Part shown: in pieces, positions 1 through 6,071 of the stretch
How the letters are laid out: every line of letters starts with the position of its first letter
How positions within the stretch are numbered: position 1 is the stretch's first letter
Assembly: GCA_945907225.1 (NCBI GenBank)
Contig: CAMDSN010000035.1
Location: forward strand, 1 to 10,811
Direction: 5' to 3'
DNA length: 10,811 bases
Origin: Flavobacterium psychrophilum
Lineage (GTDB): Bacteria > Bacteroidota > Bacteroidia > Flavobacteriales > Flavobacteriaceae
Program-made: the position numbers and the translations under genes
The notes under the pieces: model-generated
What the model saw: the letters and a program-made list of their open reading frames with translations, nothing else
Database searches by the model: none
What the model was told of the DNA's origin: nothing

Positions 1-1461
1 CATCTCCCATTTTTCGAATTTGTTGTTAATAATGTTGATTGTAAAAGTTTCAACGGTATACTTTTAGTGGTTAGTTTATTGGTTTTAATGCTTTTGTTAA
101 ACGCATTAGTATTTTTTATATTTTTCTACATATCACGGTATTTAGGAAAATTCTTGTTAGTTACATTTTTTATTATAAATTCAATTGCAATCTATTTCGT
201 AACTACATATAGTGTTATTTTAGATGAGAGTATGATTGGAAATGTGCTCAATACTAAATTTGAAGAATCAAGTAGTTTTTTTTCATTTAAATTAATTGTT
301 TATCTCATACTTTTTGGAATTCTTCCTAGTATTTATATTTTATATGTTCAAATAATAAATGTCCCTTTTAAAAGGTTTGCAAGTATTTTTTCTATTACAC
401 TTCTGTTAATTCTCGGCTTAGTTGCAATAAATGCTAGTAACGTACTTTGGATTGATAAAAATTCGAAAATTCTTGGTGGTTTGGCAATGCCATGGTCCTA
501 TACAGTAAATATAACCCTGCTTAAAGTTCATGAATCCCAAAAAAACAGGAAAGAAATTTTATTGCCAAATGCTGTTATTAAAGATGAAGAAAAGTCGGTT
601 GTCGTTTTGGTCATAGGCGAATCAGCGAGAAGTGCTAACTTTTCATTGTATGGGTATACTAAAAACACAAATCCCTTACTCTCCCGACAATTAAATTTAT
701 TTCATTTTAATGCTACCTCAGGAGCAACATATACTACAGCCGGAGTAAAATGTATTTTAGAACATGAGAATTCTAATGATTTATATGAAATTTTACCAAA
801 CTACCTCTACAGAAATAATGTTGAAGTTATTTGGAGAACAACCAATTGGGGCGAACCGCCAATTCATATAAAAAAGTATCAAAATAGAGATTCATTACAA
901 GCGAATTACAAAGGTAATTATTCAAAATATGATGAAATATTGCTATCAAACCTAAAGGATGAAATTAGAAACGCAAAGAAAAATAAAATTTTAGTTGTAT
1001 TACATTCAAGCACAAGTCATGGACCGACTTATAGTACCAAATATCCTAAATTATTTGAAAAATTTCAGCCGGTTTGTAATAGTGTAGAACTTGGGAAATG
1101 CACACAAGCAGAATTGATGAACGCCTACGATAACACCATTGTGTATACTGATTTTATATTGTCTAAACTTATTGATGATTTAAAAGAATTAAAAGAGTAT
1201 AAAAGTTCTATGATTTTTGTATCAGATCACGGCGAATCTTTGGGAGAAAATAATTTATACATGCATGGATTACCTTTGAGTATAGCTCCAAAAGAACAAT
1301 ATGAAATTCCATTTATAGTATGGCTATCAGATAGTAGTGCGAAAAAAGTTAAAAACAAGAAAACTATTAATCAAAATTATGTTTTTCATAGTGTCTTAAA
1401 TTTTTTAAATATTCAAAGCCCTATATACAATGAGGAATTTAATATTTTTAAATCTAAATAA
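1..1461 (+). CDS. eptA: Phosphoethanolamine transferase, EptA/MCR family, 5'-truncated by the window edge
   Basis: This inner-membrane enzyme family moves phosphoethanolamine from phosphatidylethanolamine onto lipid A phosphate on the periplasmic side, lowering surface charge. The frame is open from base 1 and residues before the GTG at 67 still align with EptA, so the true start and first membrane helix lie upstream. The visible 486 residues carry about four hydrophobic helices (roughly 19-44, 49-70, 96-119, 126-146), then the sulfatase-fold domain. Active-site residues of the MCR/EptA type are present: Glu in VIGESARS (619-621), the nucleophile Thr in GATYTTAG (733-735), SHGPTY, SDHGESLGE and MHGLP. 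The Cys pair in VCNSVELGKC is kept, but two other family disulfides are missing or half-missing. The end FHSVLNFL fits a complete C-terminus. Family call is firm; the exact acceptor (lipid A or another glycan) is inferred. Confidence 0.93.
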   Translation, partial: HLPFFEFVVNNVDCKSFNGILLVVSLLVLMLLLNALVFFIFFYISRYLGKFLLVTFFIINSIAIYFVTTYSVILDESMIGNVLNTKFEESSSFFSFKLIVYLILFGILPSIYILYVQIINVPFKRFASIFSITLLLILGLVAINASNVLWIDKNSKILGGLAMPWSYTVNITLLKVHESQKNRKEILLPNAVIKDEEKSVVVLVIGESARSANFSLYGYTKNTNPLLSRQLNLFHFNATSGATYTTAGVKCILEHENSNDLYEILPNYLYRNNVEVIWRTTNWGEPPIHIKKYQNRDSLQANYKGNYSKYDEILLSNLKDEIRNAKKNKILVVLHSSTSHGPTYSTKYPKLFEKFQPVCNSVELGKCTQAELMNAYDNTIVYTDFILSKLIDDLKELKEYKSSMIFVSDHGESLGENNLYMHGLPLSIAPKEQYEIPFIVWLSDSSAKKVKNKKTINQNYVFHSVLNFLNIQSPIYNEEFNIFKSK

Positions 1462-1487
1462 TTGCATTTATTACAAGCTAATATTAA

Positions 1488-1505
1488 TGAAAATATCTAT
1501 TTTCA
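1488..1505 (+). terminator. Weak AT-rich hairpin after the phosphoethanolamine transferase gene
   Basis: TGAAAATA and TATTTTCA form a perfect inverted repeat separated by two bases, beginning 27 bases after the stop codon. It could fold as a seven-pair stem with a four-base loop. The stem is nearly all A-T and no T-run follows immediately, so it is only a possible transcription end or mRNA-stabilising hairpin. Confidence 0.25.
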
Positions 1506-1531
1506 AGAGCGCTATTAAATTTTGATATTAC

Positions 1532-1574
1532 ACTTTATAAAGTATTCCTTTCGTATTTTTTTTTACTATTTTTG
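1532..1574 (+). promoter_or_regulatory. Candidate promoter with 12-base palindrome upstream of the ZIP transporter
   Basis: TATTTTTG at 1567-1574 fits the Bacteroidetes -7 element TAnnTTTG and lies 68 bases before the ZIP start codon. No TTG is found at the usual -33 spacing; the closest is TTC at 1545-1547. The perfect palindrome ACTTTATAAAGT at 1532-1543 lies next to that -33 region, where a repressor such as a metal regulator could sit. A run of nine T (1556-1564) separates the two. The -7 motif alone is common by chance in such AT-rich DNA, so the call is weak. Confidence 0.3.
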
Positions 1575-1642
1575 AATGTTTTTTAATCGTTTCTAATTCC
1601 CGAAAAATTGTGTGTTAATCATTCAATTTCAAAAAGTATCAA

Positions 1643-2311
1643 ATGAATTACTTACTACCTCTGTTATCAGTTATTTTCGGTTATTTAATTGGGCTATTTC
1701 TTAAACCCAATGACAAACAAAACTTGAAATTGCTTTTGGCTTTTAGCGGTTCATTTTTATTATCATTAACAGTTTTAGATTTACTTCCTAAGATTTATAC
1801 AGACAAATCTATAAATATGGGCATTTTCATAATGCTTGGTATTTTGTTTCAAATTATTTTAGAATTCTTTTCCAAAGGCGCTGAACACGGGCATGTTCAT
1901 GCCCATGGGAAAATGACCCAAATGCCATGGGCCTTGTTTATAAGTTTATGTTTGCATGCATTTTTAGAGGGCTTTCCAATTGAAAAACATCATGATTTAG
2001 CCTATGGGATTGCAATTCATCATTTGCCAATAGCGATTATTTTAACGACTTTTTTCATAAATGCGCAGTTAAACAAATGGGTAGTTGGCGTATTTATGAT
2101 TTTCTTTTCCATAATGACTCCTCTAGGAACCTTATTTTCAAGTTTACTACCAGCAGTTCAACAATTCCAAAATCAAATAACTGCAATCGTGATTGGTATT
2201 CTCTTTCATATTTCCTCAACTATCATTTTTGAGAGTAGTGAAGGCCACAAATTTAATATAGCCAAAGTCTCAATCATTATTATGGGGATTCTGTTAGCGA
2301 TCTTTTTATAA
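1643..2311 (+). CDS. ZIP-family divalent metal transporter
   Basis: A 222-residue polytopic inner-membrane protein, probably importing zinc or another divalent metal. Hydrophobic helices span almost the whole length (about 4-20, 29-48, 56-75, 95-112, 121-140, 146-172, 180-197, 206-222). A cytoplasmic-type histidine loop, EHGHVHAHGK (81-90), sits between helices 3 and 4, as in ZIP proteins. Helix 4 carries LHAFLEGFP (His105, Glu109, Gly110) and helix 5 carries IHHLPIA (His126, His127, Pro129), matching the ZIP metal-site motifs. The helix-5 motif lacks the Glu-Gly of the ZupT form HNxPEG, so one metal site of the pair may be altered or absent. The ATG at 1643 gives a good N-terminal helix directly. 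murQ follows after 37 bases on the same strand, but probably has its own promoter. Family is secure; the metal transported and direction are inferred. Confidence 0.88.
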   Translation: MNYLLPLLSVIFGYLIGLFLKPNDKQNLKLLLAFSGSFLLSLTVLDLLPKIYTDKSINMGIFIMLGILFQIILEFFSKGAEHGHVHAHGKMTQMPWALFISLCLHAFLEGFPIEKHHDLAYGIAIHHLPIAIILTTFFINAQLNKWVVGVFMIFFSIMTPLGTLFSSLLPAVQQFQNQITAIVIGILFHISSTIIFESSEGHKFNIAKVSIIIMGILLAIFL

Positions 2312-2325
2312 AATTAGTAACTTTG
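2294..2325 (+). promoter_or_regulatory. Probable promoter for murQ, Bacteroidetes type
   Basis: TAACTTTG at 2318-2325 is an exact match to the -7 consensus TAnnTTTG. TTAG at 2294-2297, inside the last codons of the ZIP gene, is a near match to the -33 TTG with 21 bases between. Transcription would begin near 2331-2333 and give a leader of under 20 bases before the murQ ATG at 2349. The same octamer is found at the parE promoter. Confidence 0.5.
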
Positions 2326-2348
2326 ATTTTTTAAATTTGTTATTCAAT

Positions 2349-3170
2349 ATGAGCTTTACCAAGACAACCGAAAAATCCTCTCATTATGAACATTTGGAAA
2401 AAATGCCTATTAGTGAATTGTTGTTTCATATAAATAATGAAGACAAAACGGTACCCCTTGCAATTGAAAAAATATTACCTAAAATAGAAGTTCTAATTTC
2501 TGTTATTGTTGCAAAAATTAAATCAGGTGGAAGGTTATTTTATATTGGAGCAGGCACTTCGGGAAGATTAGGAATTGTTGATGCCTCCGAATGTCCGCCA
2601 ACATTTGGTGTTCCATTTAATTTGGTAAACGGAATTATTGCTGGAGGTGACAAAGCAATTAGGAGAGCAGTAGAAAATGCTGAGGATGATATCTCACAAG
2701 CTTGGTTAGATTTGATGGAACACAATATAGCCAAGAACGACGTTGTTATTGGCATCGCAGCATCTGGAACTACACCTTATGTTATTGGTGGTTTAAAAAA
2801 GTGCAATGAAAATTCTATAACAACAGGATGTATAACCTGTAATGAAGGTAGCCCACTGTCACTTGAAGCTAATTATCCATTAGAAGTAGTCGTGGGACCT
2901 GAATTTGTTACAGGTAGCTCTAGGATGAAGGCTGGAACTGCTCAAAAATTAGTGTTAAATATGATCTCTACAGCAACCATGATTCAATTGGGAAAAGTAA
3001 AAGGAAATAAAATGGTTGATATGCAACTTAGTAATGACAAATTAGTAGATCGTGGTGTAAAAATGATTATGAACGAAATTAATTTAGACTATAAAAAAGC
3101 TTCAGAATTACTTCATCAATATGGAAGTGTAAGAACTGCCTTGGACAACTACTTAAATAATAAATCATGA
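2349..3170 (+). CDS. murQ: N-acetylmuramic acid 6-phosphate etherase (MurQ)
   Basis: A cytoplasmic enzyme that cleaves the D-lactyl ether of MurNAc-6-phosphate to give GlcNAc-6-phosphate and D-lactate, in recycling or use of cell-wall sugars. The 273-residue product is one SIS domain. The phosphosugar loop YIGAGTSGRLG (65-75) leads into DASECPPTFG with catalytic Glu81. ENAEDD supplies the second catalytic acid, Glu112. ASGTTPYVIGG (138-148), CNEGSPL and FVTGSSRMKAGTAQK (186-200) are further family blocks. The helical end MVDMQLSNDKL is also typical. A TTG at 2337 is in frame, but ATG at 2349 gives the usual start MSFTKTTEKSS and leaves room for the upstream promoter. Its stop overlaps the next gene as ATGA. 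No kinase or anhydromuramic acid genes are seen nearby, so the source of substrate is unknown here. Confidence 0.96.
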   Translation: MSFTKTTEKSSHYEHLEKMPISELLFHINNEDKTVPLAIEKILPKIEVLISVIVAKIKSGGRLFYIGAGTSGRLGIVDASECPPTFGVPFNLVNGIIAGGDKAIRRAVENAEDDISQAWLDLMEHNIAKNDVVIGIAASGTTPYVIGGLKKCNENSITTGCITCNEGSPLSLEANYPLEVVVGPEFVTGSSRMKAGTAQKLVLNMISTATMIQLGKVKGNKMVDMQLSNDKLVDRGVKMIMNEINLDYKKASELLHQYGSVRTALDNYLNNKS

Positions 3171-3646
3171 AAAAAATATTTATTGTACTCAGTTTTTTTT
3201 TAAGCTTAATTTCTTTTTCACAACAACTCACTCTAGAAATTAACACCACTACTCCACTCCGATTAGAGAATGGTAAAATCTATCAAAATGACACCCAGAT
3301 TCCCAGTTTTCAGTTAAAGAAAATATTTGCATCAAATCTCCGTTCGTATCATTTATTTAAAAGAGCAAAATCAAAAGAAGCATTAGGCGGTGCACTCCTT
3401 GCGATTGGTTCCACACTATGTGTAATTGATTTAGCTTTGGGTTTGAAATATCCAACAGGGCTTTCTTATGCGGGTATAGGTGCTGTAGCAATTTCAATCC
3501 CTATTCTAAGCGGAAGGTCCAAAAAAATTGAAGAAGCTGTTAATACGTATAATGCAGACTTAAAAAAGACAACTTTCCTAAACCAAAATTTTGATTTCAA
3601 TTGTGTTGCAAACAGAAATGGAATTGGCGTTGAATTTAAATTTTAA
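3167..3646 (+). CDS. Exported protein of unknown function, overlapping murQ
   Basis: I do not recognise a named family. The 159-residue product begins with a clear signal peptide (Lys2-Lys3, hydrophobic 4-16, probable cleavage after SFS at 18). A mature N-terminal segment of about 50 residues is followed by two hydrophobic stretches rich in Gly and Ala (about 71-92 and 100-115), which could form a membrane helical hairpin. A basic patch GRSKK and a helix containing IEEAVNTYN come next, and the protein ends in a short segment, NGIGVEFKF, resembling a final beta strand. The start ATG overlaps the murQ stop as ATGA, so the two are probably translationally coupled, and the next gene follows after six bases. 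An envelope role tied to murQ expression is inferred from position only. Confidence 0.75.
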   Translation: MKKIFIVLSFFLSLISFSQQLTLEINTTTPLRLENGKIYQNDTQIPSFQLKKIFASNLRSYHLFKRAKSKEALGGALLAIGSTLCVIDLALGLKYPTGLSYAGIGAVAISIPILSGRSKKIEEAVNTYNADLKKTTFLNQNFDFNCVANRNGIGVEFKF

Positions 3647-3652
3647 ATTTAG

Positions 3653-3868
3653 ATGAACAGAAAAATACTTGACAAAGGAATACGAAATTTGTTAATAGCT
3701 CTACCACTACTGTTTATTGGTCCTAGTATTATTTATAACGCTTGGATAAATAAACAAAATATTTGGCACTATTTAGTTTTGGCTATAGGTATATTGTTAT
3801 CCTTTTTAGCGGTTTATTTTTTGTTTAAAGGGGTTCAAAAACTAACGGATTCTATTTTTGAAAAATAA
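3653..3868 (+). CDS. Small two-helix membrane protein, DUF6095-like
   Basis: A 71-residue protein with two predicted membrane helices (about 12-30 and 39-59) joined by a short polar loop (NKQNIW), a basic N-terminus and a polar tail, KGVQKLTDSIFEK. The pattern of a Lys-Gly-rich start, a GPS/IIY motif at the end of helix 1 and FKG after helix 2 resembles the DUF6095 proteins of Flavobacteriia; that match is from memory and needs a profile search. It starts six bases after the previous gene and probably belongs to the murQ transcript. Its length, start and spacing make it a real gene despite the small size. No function is known to me. Confidence 0.75.
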   Translation: MNRKILDKGIRNLLIALPLLFIGPSIIYNAWINKQNIWHYLVLAIGILLSFLAVYFLFKGVQKLTDSIFEK

Positions 3869-3918
3869 ACATTTACAGTGTATAATATTTAACTCGTGTC
3901 AAAAAGCGTGATAATCAA

Positions 3919-4290
3919 ATGAAGAAAATTTTATTTTTCCTTTTTATTTTTATTTTAATGTCTTGCAACAACCATGAAAGAAATTGCAGCGATTTTAAAA
4001 CTGGTAAGTTTGAGTTTGTACAAGTAGTAAATGGGAAAAAAGAGGTTTCAATATTTATTAGAACTGATAAAATTCAAATAGAAACCTACAAGAAAAAGAC
4101 AGACACCGCAACGGTTCGTTGGGTAAATGACTGTGAGTTTATTTTGCAAAAACTACATCCAAAAAATAGAAAAGAACAACGTGCAATAAGCATTAAAATT
4201 TTATTCACAGAGAAAAATAGTTATACTTTCGAATATTCATTTGTTGGCAGTAATGAAAAACAACGTGGAAAAGTGACAAAACTAGACTAA
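3919..4290 (+). CDS. Small lipoprotein of unknown function
   Basis: A 123-residue protein with a lipoprotein signal: MKK, hydrophobic 4-14, then lipobox LMSC with Cys16 as the lipidated residue. The mature part is a compact, probably beta-rich domain with two more cysteines (Cys23 in RNCSDF and Cys72 in VNDCEF) that could form a disulfide after export. Conserved-looking blocks are FKTGKFEF, IQIETY, ATVRWVNDCEFILQKLHP and SYTFEYSFVG. I recall similar flavobacterial proteins carrying the name DNA topoisomerase IV in automatic annotation, apparently borrowed from nearby parC and parE. Nothing in this sequence resembles a topoisomerase, and a lipoprotein would be outside the cytoplasm. It lies 50 bases after the small membrane protein and 20 before the terC-like gene, so it could be transcribed with either. 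Confidence 0.8.
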   Translation: MKKILFFLFIFILMSCNNHERNCSDFKTGKFEFVQVVNGKKEVSIFIRTDKIQIETYKKKTDTATVRWVNDCEFILQKLHPKNRKEQRAISIKILFTEKNSYTFEYSFVGSNEKQRGKVTKLD

Positions 4291-4310
4291 ATCAAAATTA
4301 AAAATAAATA

Positions 4311-5177
4311 ATGGAAATTTTATTCACACCCGATGCACTTATCGCATTACTTACACTTACTTTTCTTGAAATAATTCTTGGTATTGACAATATTGTATTT
4401 TTATCTATTATTTCAGGAAAATTAAAAGAAAAAGATCAACCAAGGGCTAGACGGATTGGACTAATTTTAGCTATGGCATTTCGAATAATTTTATTATTTG
4501 GAATTACTTGGGTACTTGGTTTACAAGACACTCTATTCAAATTAGATTTTAATTTTTTTACTGCTAAAATAACAGGTCAAAGTTTAATAATTTTAGGTGG
4601 TGGAATATTTCTTCTCTATAAATCAGTAACCGAAATCCATCATAAAATGGAAGGAGTTGAAGAAAGCAAAACTGGAAAAGCTAGTAATTCTATTGCCTCG
4701 GCTATACTTCAAATTGCATTGTTAAATATTGTATTTTCTTTTGATAGCATATTAACTGCCGTAGGAATGATTAGTATGAAAGAACCAATTGAAGGTGGCT
4801 TTGGATATAATGGGGCATTAGTAATCATGATTTTATCAGTTGTGATTTCAATTATTATAATGATGATATTTGCAGGAAGGGTATCAAAATTTGTTAATGA
4901 GCACCCAACTATTCAAATTCTTGGATTATCGTTTTTGATTTTAATTGGAGTAATGCTTATTGGCGAAGGAGCGCATTTAGCACATTTTAAATTTGGTAAT
5001 GATGTTGCAGTAGGATCCATCCCAAAAGGCTATTTGTATTTTGCCATTTTCTTCTCCTTGTTCGTTGAATTTTTAAATTTGAGAATGACAAAAAAAAGAA
5101 ACCCTGTTAAACTAAGGAATAATAAAATTATTGAAAAAGTAAAAACAAACGAGGAGTTTGTTGAACAAACTAAATAA
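4311..5177 (+). CDS. TerC-family integral membrane protein, probable metal exporter
   Basis: A 288-residue inner-membrane protein with about seven helices (near 10-32, 48-70, 90-105, 128-155, 168-190, 200-218, 238-258). The TerC family hallmarks are present: LEIILGIDNIVFL in helix 1 (Glu20, Asp26, Asn27) and FSFDSILTAVGM in helix 4 (Asp145), whose acidic residues lie in the membrane and are thought to bind metal. LIGEGAHLAHF (Glu219) and PKGYLYFAIFFSLFVE are further matches. There are no CBS domains, so it is the short type. Relatives such as Alx and bacillary TerC proteins act in manganese export and in metal supply to secreted enzymes; despite the name, tellurium resistance is unlikely without other ter genes. 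It starts 20 bases after the lipoprotein gene and is followed by an exported metalloenzyme-like gene. Family is secure; the metal and role here are inferred. Confidence 0.92.
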   Translation: MEILFTPDALIALLTLTFLEIILGIDNIVFLSIISGKLKEKDQPRARRIGLILAMAFRIILLFGITWVLGLQDTLFKLDFNFFTAKITGQSLIILGGGIFLLYKSVTEIHHKMEGVEESKTGKASNSIASAILQIALLNIVFSFDSILTAVGMISMKEPIEGGFGYNGALVIMILSVVISIIIMMIFAGRVSKFVNEHPTIQILGLSFLILIGVMLIGEGAHLAHFKFGNDVAVGSIPKGYLYFAIFFSLFVEFLNLRMTKKRNPVKLRNNKIIEKVKTNEEFVEQTK

Positions 5178-5180
5178 ATA

Positions 5181-5218
5181 AGTAAGACTATTATTCTATT
5201 GCTATATCTAATCTTACT
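5181..5218 (+). repeat. Inverted repeat after the terC-like gene
   Basis: AGTAAGA (5181-5187) and TCTTACT (5212-5218) are perfect complements separated by 24 bases, starting three bases after the terC-like stop. No T-run follows, so this is a poor intrinsic terminator. It may be a weak attenuating hairpin or chance in an AT-rich spacer. I found no convincing TAnnTTTG promoter in the rest of the spacer (5219-5285), so the next gene may depend on read-through. Confidence 0.25.
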
Positions 5219-5285
5219 ATTAAGTTGGACTCATGAGTGAAAATAAAAAACACATCAATTACTCAAAGTAAAATAATTTTTTAAA

Positions 5286-6029
5286 ATGATTAAATTTAGT
5301 TTTTTTCTCTTAATAGTATTTATTTCAATGAACACAAATCAATGTAAATCAGAGACAGAAACTTTTTCACTTACTATCCCAAAAAAGGGATTTGAAGTTG
5401 TGCAACACTTACCTGTAAATCAAAAAGGGAGAAATAAAAATACGTTATACTTGCCTCCGAGAGAAATTACTAAAAATGAATTCAACACTCATCCACTTAA
5501 TGAATTTATCGCAAGATTGCATGAAGTTATGATTAAGACTTCAGGAGTTGGAATTGCTGCTAATCAAGTGGGGAAGCGATTGCAAATTTTTATAATAGAA
5601 GCTAATGCTGATAATCCAAGATATCAAGTTTTAGGTCCAGTAAATAAACAGGTTTTTATTAATCCCAAAATAACGAAAGTGTCAAAAGAAAAAAAGAATT
5701 TTTGGCATGGCTGTCTAAGCGCAAATGGTGAAGACAGAGGAAACGTTGCAACTTATGAATGGATTGAATATCAATCTTTAAATGAGCGAGGTGAAATACA
5801 AACCGGAAGGCTAGATGGTTTTGCAGCTGTGATATTTCAACACGAGTTTCGACACTTGATGAATGGTACTTATTTAGACATAGCAAAACAGTTTTTGCCG
5901 AAAGCAGTATTAGACAAAAAAATTCAATCGGGAGAATTGCCATTTTTTGAAATAACATCAGACACACTCCCCTTATTAATTGGTGATTATACGGTTGGAA
6001 AATCAATTACAGAATACCATTCTAAGTGA
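5286..6029 (+). CDS. Peptide deformylase-like metalloenzyme with N-terminal export signal or anchor
   Basis: A 247-residue protein with all three deformylase motifs. Motif 1 is GVGIAANQ (87-94). Motif 2 is HGCLS (141-145), with metal ligand Cys143 but His in place of the usual Glu of EGCLS. Motif 3 is QHEFRH (185-190), with ligands His186 and His190 and catalytic Glu187. The following RGNV and RLDGFAAVIFQHE also fit. Housekeeping deformylase removes formyl groups from nascent chains in the cytoplasm and is usually 170-200 residues. This one has a longer N-terminus opening with a hydrophobic segment (4-15) and Cys20, which looks like a signal peptide, anchor or imperfect lipoprotein signal (NQC is a poor lipobox). 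An internal ATG at 5328 would remove it. The gene is 108 bases after the terC-like gene and converges with parC. The substrate is unknown; it may not be formyl-methionine. Confidence 0.82.
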   Translation: MIKFSFFLLIVFISMNTNQCKSETETFSLTIPKKGFEVVQHLPVNQKGRNKNTLYLPPREITKNEFNTHPLNEFIARLHEVMIKTSGVGIAANQVGKRLQIFIIEANADNPRYQVLGPVNKQVFINPKITKVSKEKKNFWHGCLSANGEDRGNVATYEWIEYQSLNERGEIQTGRLDGFAAVIFQHEFRHLMNGTYLDIAKQFLPKAVLDKKIQSGELPFFEITSDTLPLLIGDYTVGKSITEYHSK

Positions 6030-6071
6030 ATTAAATAGAATGTAATACTCTTTTTACTCTAGGGAAAGAGT
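6018..6071. terminator. Two tandem hairpins between the convergent deformylase-like gene and parC
   Basis: CATTCTA (6018-6024) pairs with TAGAATG (6036-6042), and ACTCTTT (6047-6053) pairs with AAAGAGT (6065-6071). Each has a seven-base stem and an eleven-base loop, with four bases between them. The first spans the deformylase-like stop codon and the second spans the parC stop. A short T-run (6051-6055) follows the first hairpin on the + strand. Such symmetry between converging genes fits a two-way terminator, but the stems are AT-rich and would be weak. Confidence 0.4.

Noticed and set aside
67..1461. GTG at 67 as the start of the phosphoethanolamine transferase
   Set aside because: The frame stays open to base 1 and the upstream residues align with the family, including part of the region before helix 2. 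Starting at 67 would lose the first helix, so the gene is cut by the window edge.
2337..2348. TTG at 2337 as the murQ start
   Set aside because: It lies almost at the predicted transcription start, and the ATG at 2349 gives the usual MurQ N-terminus.
3853..3860. TATTTTTG inside the end of the DUF6095-like gene as a promoter for the lipoprotein
   Set aside because: No TTG is found at an acceptable distance upstream, and this octamer is expected by chance in AT-rich DNA.
4311..5177. Tellurium resistance locus
   Set aside because: Only a TerC-family protein is present, with no terD, terZ or related genes nearby. TerC homologues alone are mostly metal-homeostasis proteins.
5659..6006. Open frame on the - strand under the deformylase-like gene, and the other open frames opposite parC, parE and murQ
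   Set aside because: They lie wholly inside well-supported genes, have no recognisable domain and no leader signals, and look like antisense shadows.
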